From positions 62,001-126,000 of the forward strand of contig NZ_CAUFUE010000008.1 in assembly GCF_959029255.1 (NCBI RefSeq): a DNA stretch of 64,000 nt. Reading direction: 5' to 3'. The notes under the pieces were generated by a model. The model was not told where the DNA came from. It ran no database searches and saw only the letters and a program-made list of their open reading frames with translations. Shown here in pieces: positions 1 to 8,982 of this stretch (positions are counted from its first letter, which is position 1; every line of letters starts with the position of its first letter). This DNA is from an uncultured Bacteroides sp. Its GTDB lineage: Bacteria > Bacteroidota > Bacteroidia > Bacteroidales > Bacteroidaceae. The position numbers and the translations under genes are program-made.

Positions 1-497
1 TCGCCTGCAAAACCATCGTGACCATATACCATCTGACCGTTGATAACAATACCGCTACCTACACCGGTACCCAGAGTAATCATGATAAAGTCTTTCATAC
101 CACGTGCGGCACCGTATGTCATCTCACCGATTGCGGCGGCATTGGCGTCATTAGTCAACGCGGTAGGGATGCCGAGGCGTTCTTCAAACATGGCAGCCAA
201 AGGAATAACTCCCTTCCAAGGAAGATTCGGAGCAAATTCGATGGTACCGCTATAATAGTTACCGTTAGGAGCACCGATACCGATACCCTTTATTTTGTCT
301 ACACCGCCGTTAGCGATAATCAGCGGAAGAAGATTTTTACATACTGCATCTACGTAATCATCGGCCTGCACGTAAGCACCGGTCTTGATGGAACCACTGG
401 CAATTATAGTTCCGCGTGTGTCCACGATACCAAAGACGGTATTCGTACCGCCTATGTCAATGCCCACTACATAGGGCTTTTCCATGTTTGAATTCAT
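1..497 (-). CDS. ROK-family sugar kinase (glucokinase-like), N-terminal part
   Basis: The first about 165 residues of a ROK protein run off the left edge. The N-terminus reads MNSNMEKPYVVGIDIGGTN, giving the ROK phosphate-binding motif DIGGTNT near residues 13-19. Further on come a GIGAPNGN segment and a TLGTGVGSG loop that contacts ATP. The family phosphorylates glucose or related sugars in the cytosol. The zinc-binding part of the ROK signature would lie beyond the window, so the substrate cannot be fixed; glucokinase is the usual annotation. The start at 497 is the first in-frame ATG; the second Met, at 485, is an alternative. It is divergent from the ABC operon that begins at 674. Confidence 0.85.
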   Translation of the reverse strand, partial: MNSNMEKPYVVGIDIGGTNTVFGIVDTRGTIIASGSIKTGAYVQADDYVDAVCKNLLPLIIANGGVDKIKGIGIGAPNGNYYSGTIEFAPNLPWKGVIPLAAMFEERLGIPTALTNDANAAAIGEMTYGAARGMKDFIMITLGTGVGSGIVINGQMVYGHDGFAG

Positions 498-673
498 GAT
501 ATTACTTTTGTTTAAAGGATTAGTTGATAACATTAATGGTTACAAATTACACAAAGAAAAACGACATTGCAAAATCTTTTTTTAAAAAACTTCACCCTAT
601 TTGCAACTTTTCGTAACTTGCGTGCGTCTAATTATGAAAAACAATCAGAGCTAAGCATAAAACAGGAAAAGTC

Positions 674-1390
674 GTGATACAGCTAAAAGACATTAACAAA
701 ACCTACAACAACGGTGCGCCGCTACACGTTCTCAAGGGCATTAACCTCGATATCGAAAAAGGAGAATTCGTATCTATCATGGGAGCATCCGGTTCAGGCA
801 AATCCACTCTACTTAATATATTGGGTATTCTGGACAATTATGACACGGGAGAATACTATCTGAATGGTACGCTCATCAAAAACCTCAGCGAAACGAAAGC
901 CGCCGAATATCGTAACCGGATGATTGGTTTCATCTTCCAGTCTTTCAACTTGATTTCCTTTAAGAATGCGGTGGAGAATGTAGCCCTGCCCCTATTCTAT
1001 CAGGGAGTGAGCCGCCGGAAGCGTAATGCCATGGCATTGGAGTATCTCGACCGACTGGGATTGAAGGATTGGGCCAATCACATGCCCAACGAAATGTCAG
1101 GAGGACAAAAACAGCGTGTAGCCATAGCACGGGCGCTTATCACCCAACCGCAAATCATCCTTGCCGACGAACCGACCGGCGCCCTCGACAGTAAGACGTC
1201 TGTGGAAGTGATGCAAATCCTGAAAGACCTGCATAAAACGGGAATGACCATCGTTGTCGTCACTCACGAAAGCGGTGTTGCCAATCAGACGGACAAGATT
1301 ATCCATATTAAAGACGGCATCATAGGCAGCATTGAAGAAAACCTGAACCATGACGCGTCACCGTTCGGAAAAGACGGATACATGAAATGA
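674..1390 (+). CDS. ABC transporter ATP-binding protein, MacB/LolD type
   Basis: This is a 238-aa cytoplasmic ATPase subunit. Walker A is GASGSGKST (about residues 37-45), a Q-loop follows at FQSFNL, the ABC signature is MSGGQKQRVAIARAL, Walker B is ILADEPTGALD, and the H-loop is VTHE. The spacing and sequence match the MacB/LolD subfamily, which powers FtsX-type permeases. The start is GTG (674), followed directly by IQLKDINKTY, the usual first beta strand of the family. It opens an operon with two permeases, an adaptor and a TolC-like channel, so it probably energises tripartite efflux or lipoprotein/peptide export. In MacB the ATPase is normally fused to the permease; here it is separate. 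Confidence 0.93.
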   Translation: MIQLKDINKTYNNGAPLHVLKGINLDIEKGEFVSIMGASGSGKSTLLNILGILDNYDTGEYYLNGTLIKNLSETKAAEYRNRMIGFIFQSFNLISFKNAVENVALPLFYQGVSRRKRNAMALEYLDRLGLKDWANHMPNEMSGGQKQRVAIARALITQPQIILADEPTGALDSKTSVEVMQILKDLHKTGMTIVVVTHESGVANQTDKIIHIKDGIIGSIEENLNHDASPFGKDGYMK

Positions 1391-1518
1391 GAATTCACTG
1401 ACGATTTGACAAGGTACGATTTACGATTGAAAAATAATTGTAAGGCCGAATGAAACAAATCGTGATGTCTGTTTTCTAAGTAAAAGCATTCTCAATCGTA
1501 AATAGTAAAATCGTAAAT

Positions 1519-2778
1519 ATGTTAGACCTTTGGATAGAAATATACGGCACAATCAAACGTAACAAACTGCGTACCGCTCTCACAGGTTTTGCTGTGGCAT
1601 GGGGCATCTTTATGCTCATCGTTCTGCTCGGGGCGGGCAATGGCATTATACATGCCTTTGAACAGAACTCCTCGGAACGCGCATTGAACTCCATCCGCAT
1701 TTTTCCGGGCTGGACCACCAAATCATACGACGGTTTGAAAGAAGGACGCCGTATCCAGTTAGACAACCGTGACCTTGGAGACACAGAGAAGCAATTCACA
1801 GAAAATGTCATCAGCGCAGGTGCCACCGTGCGCCAAAGCAACGTGAACGTCAGTTTCGGACAGGAGTACATCAACATCTCCCTGTTGGGAGTATATCCCA
1901 ATTATACCGAAGTGGAGACAGTAAAAACAGCCGACGGCCGTTTCATCAACTACAATGACTTAAAAGACCGGCGTAAAGTCATCATCCTTCACAAAAAATC
2001 GGCGGAAATTCTTTTTGGTAAAACACATACCGAACCCATCGGACAATTTGTAAATGCCAATGGGGTGGCTTATCAGGTAGTGGGCATCTACAACGACCAG
2101 GGAGACCGGGAAGCCAACGAGGCATACATCCCCTTCTCCACCCTGCAAACCATCTACAACAAAGGAGACAAGCTGAACAATATCATCTTTACTACCAAAA
2201 ACTTGTCCAGCATGGAAAGTAACGAGGTGTTTGAAAAAGAATATCGCAAAGCTATTGCCATCAACCATCGTTTTGACCCGGAAGACGACAGCGCCATCTG
2301 GATATGGAACCGCTTCACAAACTACCTGCAAGCCCAAAATGCCATGGGCATCCTTCGCACCGCCATTTGGGTTATCGGCATCTTTACGCTGTTGAGCGGC
2401 ATTGTCGGCGTGTCAAACATCATGTTGATTACCGTCAAGGAACGTACCCGGGAATTCGGTATCCGTAAGGCACTGGGTGCAAAACCTCTCTCTATCCTCT
2501 GGCTGATTATCATTGAAAGTATCACAATCACCACTCTCTTCGGTTACATCGGAATGGTGGCAGGCATCGGAGTGACAGAATGGATGAATACCGCTTTCGG
2601 TAGTCAGACCATGGATGCAGGTATGTTCCAGCAAACTATGTTTTCTAATCCTACCGTGGACCTCGGCATTGCCATCCAGGCTACGCTGACCCTTATTATA
2701 GCCGGCACGCTGGCAGGCTTCTTTCCAGCAAGGAAAGCGGTGAGCATCAGTCCTATTGAAGCACTTAGAGCAGATTAA
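1519..2778 (+). CDS. FtsX/MacB-type ABC permease, first of a pair
   Basis: This 419-aa inner-membrane permease starts with an N-terminal membrane segment (about residues 19-42, TGFAVAWGIFMLIVLLGAG). A large periplasmic MacB-PCD-like domain follows (to about 265). Three C-terminal transmembrane helices lie around residues 278-305, 325-355 and 385-405. The conserved FtsX core signature VSNIMLITVKERTREFGIRKALGA is spread over about 298-321. It lies 128 bp after the ATPase and 6 bp before a second permease of the same fold, which suggests a heterodimer. Such permeases act as mechanotransmitters that move substrate through an outer-membrane channel. The substrate cannot be told from sequence. Confidence 0.9.
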   Translation: MLDLWIEIYGTIKRNKLRTALTGFAVAWGIFMLIVLLGAGNGIIHAFEQNSSERALNSIRIFPGWTTKSYDGLKEGRRIQLDNRDLGDTEKQFTENVISAGATVRQSNVNVSFGQEYINISLLGVYPNYTEVETVKTADGRFINYNDLKDRRKVIILHKKSAEILFGKTHTEPIGQFVNANGVAYQVVGIYNDQGDREANEAYIPFSTLQTIYNKGDKLNNIIFTTKNLSSMESNEVFEKEYRKAIAINHRFDPEDDSAIWIWNRFTNYLQAQNAMGILRTAIWVIGIFTLLSGIVGVSNIMLITVKERTREFGIRKALGAKPLSILWLIIIESITITTLFGYIGMVAGIGVTEWMNTAFGSQTMDAGMFQQTMFSNPTVDLGIAIQATLTLIIAGTLAGFFPARKAVSISPIEALRAD

Positions 2779-2784
2779 GAGATT

Positions 2785-4026
2785 ATGAGAATAGATATAG
2801 ATACATGTGAGGAAATCCTCATCACAATAACAAGAAACAAGACGAGAAGCCTGCTGACTGCATTCGGCGTCTTTTGGGGTATTTTCATGCTGGTGGCGCT
2901 CATAGGCGGCGGACAAGGCATGCAGGAAAGCTTACAGTCCCAATTTGAGGGCTTCGCCACCAACTCCGGCTTTATCGCCTCACAGAAAACGAGTGAAGCT
3001 TACAAAGGTTTTCGCAAGGGACGCTGGTGGGATTTGGAAATGGAGGATGTGGACCGTGTACGCAGTGTGGACGGCATAGCACTCGCAACTCCTTCATTTG
3101 CACTTTGGGGACAAACGGCTGTCTATGGCGAAAATAAATACGAATGTAGTGTAAAGGGATTGTATCCCGAATACGAAAGTATAGAACACCAGGAAATGAC
3201 CTACGGACGTTTCATCAACGACGTTGACATCACAGAATCACGCAAAGTCTGTGTAATCGGCAAACGCGTTTACGAAAGTCTTTTTAAACCAAATGAGGAT
3301 CCTTGCGGCAAGTATATCCGGGTGAACGGCATTTATTACCGGATAATCGGAATGTGTTCTTCCGAAGGTAACGTCAACATACAGGGGCAAGCTTCCGAAG
3401 CTATTGTATTACCTTTCACTACCATGCAGCAAACCTACAATCTGGGAAAGAAACTGGATGTGGTATGCTTCATCATGAAACCGGGTGTAAAGGTGACGGA
3501 TGTGGTACCGGAAGTAGAACGTCTTATAAAAGAAGCTCACTACATTTCGCCTGAAGACAAACAGGCTGTCATGCTTCTGAACGCAGAAGCCATGTTTTCA
3601 ATGATGGACAATCTAATGACGGGGGTACGTATATTGATTTGGATGGTAGGGCTGGGAACTCTGTTTGCAGGTGCCATCGGCGTATCAAATATCATGATGG
3701 TAACCGTGAAGGAACGTACCACGGAAATCGGTATCCGCCGTGCCATCGGTGCACGTCCCAAAGATATCCTGCAACAAATATTATCCGAAAGTATGGTATT
3801 GACCACCATAGCAGGTATGGCAGGTATCTCTTTTGCTGTACTCGTACTCCAAATTATGGAAAAAGCGACCAACGATTCGGATGTCATCAAAATTCATTAT
3901 CAGGTTTCATTCGGACTGGCTATCGGTACCTGCATCCTACTCATCGCATTGGGTGTGCTGGCAGGACTTGCACCTGCCTATCGAGCTATGGCTATCAAGC
4001 CGATTGAAGCAATCAGAGACGAATAA
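2785..4026 (+). CDS. FtsX/MacB-type ABC permease, second of a pair
   Basis: This 413-aa protein is homologous to the preceding permease, with the same plan: an N-terminal membrane helix (about 18-40), a periplasmic domain, then three membrane helices. It carries the matching core motif VSNIMMVTVKERTTEIGIRRAIGA. The pair differ throughout, so this is an old paralogy and not a recent duplication. The 6-bp gap to the upstream gene implies translational coupling. Together with the ATPase it would form the inner-membrane ABC unit of a MacAB-TolC-type pump. Confidence 0.9.
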   Translation: MRIDIDTCEEILITITRNKTRSLLTAFGVFWGIFMLVALIGGGQGMQESLQSQFEGFATNSGFIASQKTSEAYKGFRKGRWWDLEMEDVDRVRSVDGIALATPSFALWGQTAVYGENKYECSVKGLYPEYESIEHQEMTYGRFINDVDITESRKVCVIGKRVYESLFKPNEDPCGKYIRVNGIYYRIIGMCSSEGNVNIQGQASEAIVLPFTTMQQTYNLGKKLDVVCFIMKPGVKVTDVVPEVERLIKEAHYISPEDKQAVMLLNAEAMFSMMDNLMTGVRILIWMVGLGTLFAGAIGVSNIMMVTVKERTTEIGIRRAIGARPKDILQQILSESMVLTTIAGMAGISFAVLVLQIMEKATNDSDVIKIHYQVSFGLAIGTCILLIALGVLAGLAPAYRAMAIKPIEAIRDE

Positions 4027-4089
4027 ACGTCATGAATGAAGAGTTCAATAATCAGAAGTCAAAAATGAAAACAATAATATAATATAAAG

Positions 4090-5187
4090 ATGAAAACGAA
4101 AAAGTATCTGAAAATCGCATTGTTGGTAGTAGTAGCTGCCATCTTTATCTGGACATTTGTATTCCTGTATCAGAAGTCGCAACCTAAAATAAAGGTATAT
4201 GAGACTATCGTTCCGGAAGTGACAGACCTTGAAAAGACTACCGTGGCTACAGGCAAAGTAGAACCGAGGGATGAAGTCCTTATCAAACCGCAAATCTCCG
4301 GTATCATATCAGAAGTTTACAAAGAAGCGGGACAAAACATTAAGAAAGGGGAAGTCATTGCGAAAGTAAAGGTTATACCCGAATTGGGGACATTGAACTC
4401 TGCCGAGAGCCGTGTCCGCCTGGCTGAGATTAGCGCGGCACAGGCTGAAACCGATTTTGGGCGTATAGAAAAATTATTCAAGGATAAGCTTATCAGTGCC
4501 GAAGAGTATGAAAAGGGAGAAGTATCGGTGAAGCAGGCACGTGAGGAATTGCAGACTGCCAAAGACAATCTTGAAATCGTGAAAGAAGGTATCACCAAAA
4601 ATAGCGCTTCTTTCAGTAGCACCCTTATCCGTTCCACCATCGACGGTTTGATTTTGGATGTGCCCATCAAGGTAGGAAACTCGGTTATCATGAGTAATAC
4701 CTTCAATGACGGTACTACCATTGCCACCATAGCCAATATGAACGACTTGATTTTCCGGGGAAATATTGACGAAACGGAAGTGGGGCGTGTGCACGAGGGT
4801 ATGCCGGTGAAACTGACGATTGGCGCTTTGCAGAACCTGTCATTCGATGCGGTATTGGAATATATTTCTCCGAAGGGAGTGGAAGAGAATGGTGCCAATC
4901 AGTTTGAAATAAAAGCGGCGGTGCAGGCACCGGACAGCGTACAGATACGTTCTGGCTATTCTGCCAATGCTGAAATCGTATTGGAACGCGCACAGCAGAC
5001 ACTTGCTTTGCCGGAAAGTACCATTGAATTCAGTGGCGACACTACTTTTGTATATGTGATGACGGACAGTGTGCCGGAGCAGAAATTTGAGCGTAAGCAA
5101 GTTCAGGTGGGTATGAGCGACGGTATCAAGATTGCCATCAAAAGCGGTTTGAATGCCCAAGACAAGGTACGTGGCGCAGAGAAATAA
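4090..5187 (+). CDS. Periplasmic adaptor (membrane fusion protein, MacA/HlyD family)
   Basis: This 365-aa adaptor links the ABC permeases to the outer-membrane channel. A single N-terminal membrane anchor spans residues about 7-28. Next comes a split lipoyl/barrel-sandwich domain (VATGKVEPRDEVLIKPQISG and later DGLILDVPIKVGN), separated by an alpha-helical hairpin rich in Ala, Glu and Lys (about 98-165). The beta-barrel and membrane-proximal domains follow. This order is standard for HlyD/MacA proteins. It sits between the permeases and the TolC homologue, as expected for a tripartite efflux operon. Confidence 0.92.
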   Translation: MKTKKYLKIALLVVVAAIFIWTFVFLYQKSQPKIKVYETIVPEVTDLEKTTVATGKVEPRDEVLIKPQISGIISEVYKEAGQNIKKGEVIAKVKVIPELGTLNSAESRVRLAEISAAQAETDFGRIEKLFKDKLISAEEYEKGEVSVKQAREELQTAKDNLEIVKEGITKNSASFSSTLIRSTIDGLILDVPIKVGNSVIMSNTFNDGTTIATIANMNDLIFRGNIDETEVGRVHEGMPVKLTIGALQNLSFDAVLEYISPKGVEENGANQFEIKAAVQAPDSVQIRSGYSANAEIVLERAQQTLALPESTIEFSGDTTFVYVMTDSVPEQKFERKQVQVGMSDGIKIAIKSGLNAQDKVRGAEK

Positions 5188-5222
5188 GATAATTAGGTAT
5201 TATATGACGAATTGGAAATAGT

Positions 5223-6551
5223 ATGAAAAAGAGTTTATTCATAGTTCTGGCTATTCTGGGTTGCACTCAATTGCAGGCGCAAGAGCGCTGGTCATTGCGC
5301 CAATGCATCGATTATGCCATTGAACATAACATCAACATACGCCAGACGGCGAATGCAGCCGAACAAAGTGCGGTAGAAGTGAATACCGCTAAATGGGCAA
5401 GACTGCCGAACCTGAATGCCAGCGCCGGTCAAAGCTGGAATTGGGGACGCACACAGACTGCCGTCAAAGATGAAAATACGGGTGATTATTCAACGGTATA
5501 TGTCAATACCGCCAGCAATGGAACCAACATGTCCGTATCGACCAGTATCCCCTTATTCACCGGTTTGGAAATACCTCATCAATATGCCCTGGCAAAGCTG
5601 AATTTAAAAGCGGCTATTGCTGATTTGGAGAAAGCCAAAGATGATATTTCCATCAATATCACTTCAGCTTACTTGCAGGTATTATTCAACGAGGAACTGC
5701 ACCGCGTAGCTTTAAGTCAAGTGGATTTGAGTAAGGAGCAGTACAACCGTATCGCCAAACTGGCAGAGGTGGGTAAAGCTTCTCCCGCAGAAGTGGCGGA
5801 AGCCAAGGCACGCTTAGCCCAAGATGAAATGAATGCCGTACAAACGAACAATAATTACCAACTGGCTTTGCTCGACCTCAGCCAGCTTATCGAGTTGGAA
5901 ACTCCGGAAGGTTTTGCTTTGGAAGGTCCCGCCGTGAAACTGGATCTTATTCCACTGACTCCTCCCGATGAGATTTTCCAGACCGCATTAGTCAGCAAGG
6001 CTTCCATCCAAGCCGCCCAATACCGGTTGGAAGGAAGCAAACATAGTATTCGTATCGCCCAAAGCAACTATTATCCACAATTAAGCCTAGGTGGAAGTCT
6101 CGGAACGAATTATTATTCAACGATTAACCGTACATTCGGTCAACAAATGAATGATAACTTCAGCAAATACGTCGGTTTCAACCTTAGCGTACCTATCTTC
6201 AACCGGCTGGCTACCCGTAACAGGGTACGTACAGCCCGCTTGCAACGTGAAAACTATTCTTTGCAACTGGATAATGCCAAAAAAGATTTGTACAAAGAAA
6301 TTCAGCAGGCATGGTATAATGCAGCTGCGTCCGAGAGCAAATATACCAGTAGCAGCGTAGCTTCAGAAGCGAGCAAAGCGTCTTTTGAATTGATGAGCGA
6401 AAAGTATGTGAATGGAAAAGCGAATGCCGTGGAGTACAATGAGGCAAAGCAAAATCTGATGAAGGCACAAAGCGACGAGTTACAAGCCAAGTACGAGTAT
6501 TTATTCAGAACCAAGATATTGGATTTTTATAAGGGAGAACCTATCGAATAA
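5223..6551 (+). CDS. TolC-family outer-membrane efflux protein
   Basis: This 442-aa protein has a cleavable signal peptide ending near LQA-QERWSLRQC, followed by two internally homologous OEP repeats, the family hallmark. Alpha-helical stretches with regular heptads (for example around 115-220 and 330-440) would form the periplasmic tunnel; SVSTSIPLFTG and NLSVPIFNR are the paired beta-barrel segments. It trimerises in the outer membrane and completes the pump encoded just upstream (35 bp after the adaptor). It is the last gene of the operon. Confidence 0.93.
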   Translation: MKKSLFIVLAILGCTQLQAQERWSLRQCIDYAIEHNINIRQTANAAEQSAVEVNTAKWARLPNLNASAGQSWNWGRTQTAVKDENTGDYSTVYVNTASNGTNMSVSTSIPLFTGLEIPHQYALAKLNLKAAIADLEKAKDDISINITSAYLQVLFNEELHRVALSQVDLSKEQYNRIAKLAEVGKASPAEVAEAKARLAQDEMNAVQTNNNYQLALLDLSQLIELETPEGFALEGPAVKLDLIPLTPPDEIFQTALVSKASIQAAQYRLEGSKHSIRIAQSNYYPQLSLGGSLGTNYYSTINRTFGQQMNDNFSKYVGFNLSVPIFNRLATRNRVRTARLQRENYSLQLDNAKKDLYKEIQQAWYNAAASESKYTSSSVASEASKASFELMSEKYVNGKANAVEYNEAKQNLMKAQSDELQAKYEYLFRTKILDFYKGEPIE

Positions 6552-6579
6552 AAAAGTTACATAATAGCGTATTATTATC

Positions 6580-6587
6580 TACCTTTG
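6580..6587 (+). promoter_or_regulatory. Bacteroides -7 box ahead of the GT51 gene
   Basis: TACCTTTG matches the TAnnTTTG consensus and lies 28 bp before the ATG at 6616. No good TTG is present 19 bp upstream, so this is a one-box match only. Confidence 0.45.
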
Positions 6588-6615
6588 CAGCAAAATCATA
6601 TAGAGGAAGAGTTCT

Positions 6616-8589
6616 ATGAAGGTAGGAAGTAAAACGAAACATATCCTATATGGTTGCGCAACGGGCATTATAATCCTTTTAGTAGGATTATTTTGCTGTC
6701 GCAGCCTTTTATTCAGACATGTAGCTGATAAAAAGATAGGCCGATTGGAACAACGTTTCGGACTTGACATTCATTATAACAGTCTGCGATTCAAAGGACT
6801 TAGCACAGTCAGCCTTCGAGGTTTGAGTATCGTGCCGCTTGACAGGGATACTCTGCTCACTTTGCAGACTTTGGATATCCGTTTCAGTCTTTGGAAAGCG
6901 CTTACCGGACAACCCGATATCAATAATGTCCTGCTGGATGACTTGGGAATCCGGTTCATCAAAAAGGATACAGTAGCAAATTATGATTTCCTTTTCCTTT
7001 CACCGCCCAAGCAAACCGCCCCGGGTGAGGTAAAAGAGGATAAGTCGGATTACACCCGGCGCGTCCGCGCACTGATGAAACTTGTTTTCGGCCTGCTTCC
7101 CGAAAATGGAGAATTAAAAAGGATACAAGTTACCGAACGTAAAGATGCCAACTTCGTCACATTCCGCATCCCCTCATTTCACCTTGCCGACAATCGTTTC
7201 CACTCGGAAATAATGATTGAGGAAGATACCCTAAATCAACAATGGATTGCCGAAGGCGAACTGAACCCTCCTGCCCGACATCTGCATGCTTCCCTCCATG
7301 CCCCACTGCACAAACAGATTACATTGCCCTATATCAATCGCCGTTTCGGTGCTTTAATCAATTTGGACAGCCTGACTTTCAGCTTGTCCGAAGACCGTAT
7401 AGAAAAAGAGCTTACTTGCCTGAAAGGCCATGCAGAAGTTAAAGGACTGCAAGTTTATCATCAACGGCTTTCACCGGAGGTGATCAATCTGGACCGGGGA
7501 GAGCTGGAATATCATCTGAAAGTGACCCCTCATGCGATAGAGTTGGACAGTACCAGTCTGATACGTTTTAACGCTTTGACATTCCATCCCTATTTGAAAG
7601 CGGAACGCATCAAAAGTTCTTCCGAAGAAAAATACTGGCACTTCATTGCCTCTGTCCGCAAGCCTTGGTTTCCTGCACAAGATTTGTTCGGCTCTTTGCC
7701 TAACGAGTTATTCAGTAATCTGGCAGGTATCCACACCGGTGGACAATTATCTTATCATTTTTTATTTGATGTCGATTTCTCATGCTTGGACAGTTTAAAA
7801 CTGGAATCGGAACTGCAAACGAAAGGCTTCCATATTGAAAATTTCGGGCGCACCAATCTTGCCAAAATGTCTGATGAGTTTGAATATACCGCATACGAAA
7901 ACGGGCAACCGGTGCGTACTTTTCCGATTGGCCCTTCCTGGGAGCATTTCACTCCATTGAATGATATTCCACTGCTGCTACAAATGTCGGTGATGCAGAG
8001 TGAAGACGGAGCATTTTTCTATCATCAGGGTTTCTTACCCGATGCCATGCGTGAGGCTCTTATCCACGACTTGAAAGTCCGCCGCTTTGCCCGTGGGGGA
8101 AGTACTATTTCCATGCAAATCGTGAAGAACGTATTTCTAAACCGTAAAAAGAATATAGCCCGTAAGTTGGAAGAGGCGCTCATCGTGTGGTTGATAGAAA
8201 CTGAGCATCTGACTTCAAAACCCCGCATGTACGAGGTTTATTTAAATATCGCAGAATGGGGTCCCATGGTTTATGGCATTCAGGAAGCTGCCAAATTCTA
8301 TTTCGACAAACGTCCGTCGCAATTGACCATTGAGGAATGTATCTTCCTCGCTTCCATCATTCCCAAACCGAAACACTTCCGCAGTTCTTTCGACGACAAT
8401 GGCAGGCTGAAGGAAAACCAAGAAGGATATTTCAGGCTCATCACTGAGAGGCTGGTAAAGAAGGGAGTCATCAGTGAAGAGCAAGCAGCGCAGGTAAGAA
8501 TAGAAAATGTAATATTGAAAGGGGTGGCAAAGGAGTATTTTAATAAAGATGAAGTTTTTCCCAATACAATTACATCATCAATTAACTGA
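6616..8589 (+). CDS. Peptidoglycan glycosyltransferase (GT51) with long N-terminal extension
   Basis: This 657-aa protein is anchored by an N-terminal membrane helix (about residues 10-32). Residues about 40-440 resemble a periplasmic AsmA/DUF-like beta-rich region (KIGRLEQRFGLDIHYNSLRF, repeated strands). The GT51 domain follows at about 450-615: QSEDGAFFYHQGF carries the catalytic Glu of motif I, then RGGSTISMQIVKN and RKLEEALIVWLIE, and a later LNIAEWG motif. GT51 enzymes polymerise lipid II. No transpeptidase domain follows, so it is monofunctional. Its length is more than twice that of classical MtgA (about 240 aa) because of the N-terminal part. A coordinating role in envelope assembly is inference. 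Confidence 0.88.
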   Translation: MKVGSKTKHILYGCATGIIILLVGLFCCRSLLFRHVADKKIGRLEQRFGLDIHYNSLRFKGLSTVSLRGLSIVPLDRDTLLTLQTLDIRFSLWKALTGQPDINNVLLDDLGIRFIKKDTVANYDFLFLSPPKQTAPGEVKEDKSDYTRRVRALMKLVFGLLPENGELKRIQVTERKDANFVTFRIPSFHLADNRFHSEIMIEEDTLNQQWIAEGELNPPARHLHASLHAPLHKQITLPYINRRFGALINLDSLTFSLSEDRIEKELTCLKGHAEVKGLQVYHQRLSPEVINLDRGELEYHLKVTPHAIELDSTSLIRFNALTFHPYLKAERIKSSSEEKYWHFIASVRKPWFPAQDLFGSLPNELFSNLAGIHTGGQLSYHFLFDVDFSCLDSLKLESELQTKGFHIENFGRTNLAKMSDEFEYTAYENGQPVRTFPIGPSWEHFTPLNDIPLLLQMSVMQSEDGAFFYHQGFLPDAMREALIHDLKVRRFARGGSTISMQIVKNVFLNRKKNIARKLEEALIVWLIETEHLTSKPRMYEVYLNIAEWGPMVYGIQEAAKFYFDKRPSQLTIEECIFLASIIPKPKHFRSSFDDNGRLKENQEGYFRLITERLVKKGVISEEQAAQVRIENVILKGVAKEYFNKDEVFPNTITSSIN

Positions 8590-8743
8590 AGTTTCACAGG
8601 TTCCGGCTCATTAATGGAAATTTACCGGGATAGCACCGGAACAAAGTTTCCCTTGGGAGGACAGCGCAACTGATATAAGTGCCGCTAGGCATTAAATGAT
8701 AATTTTTTTTCACTACAGAAGGCAAAGAGGTTTTAATTTTTTC

Positions 8744-8946
8744 GACGCGGATGAAGCGGATGAAGCGGATTTTTTTATTGATAAGCAGCAACTCTATTTT
8801 TAATAAGTAGCAACTCTATCTGTCATCCTGAGCCTGTCGAAGGATCTCATCCCTTTTATATATCAAGAGAAGAGATGCTTCGACTTCGCTCAGCATGACA
8901 GATAGTAACAGAGTAAAAAATCCGCGTCATCAGCGTCATCTGCGTC
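8744..8946. repeat. Nested palindromic intergenic repeat (copy A)
   Basis: The 393-bp stretch 8590-8982 holds no gene. It contains two nested inverted repeats. The outer arms are at about 8744-8776 and 8915-8946 (GACGCGGATGAAGCGG against a diverged complement). The inner arms are at 8816-8848 and 8872-8905, with the core TGTCATnCTGAGC...GTCGAAG. The inner core recurs at 20462-20578 and 31693-31832. RNA read from either strand would form a long stem-loop between the convergent genes on each side. Confidence 0.8.
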
Positions 8947-8982
8947 TAAAAATCCCACCATCCGAACGGAATATATCCTTGA

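Noticed and set aside
18..491. Plus-strand open frames at the left edge
   Set aside because: They are shadows of the ROK kinase on the minus strand, which has clear family motifs.
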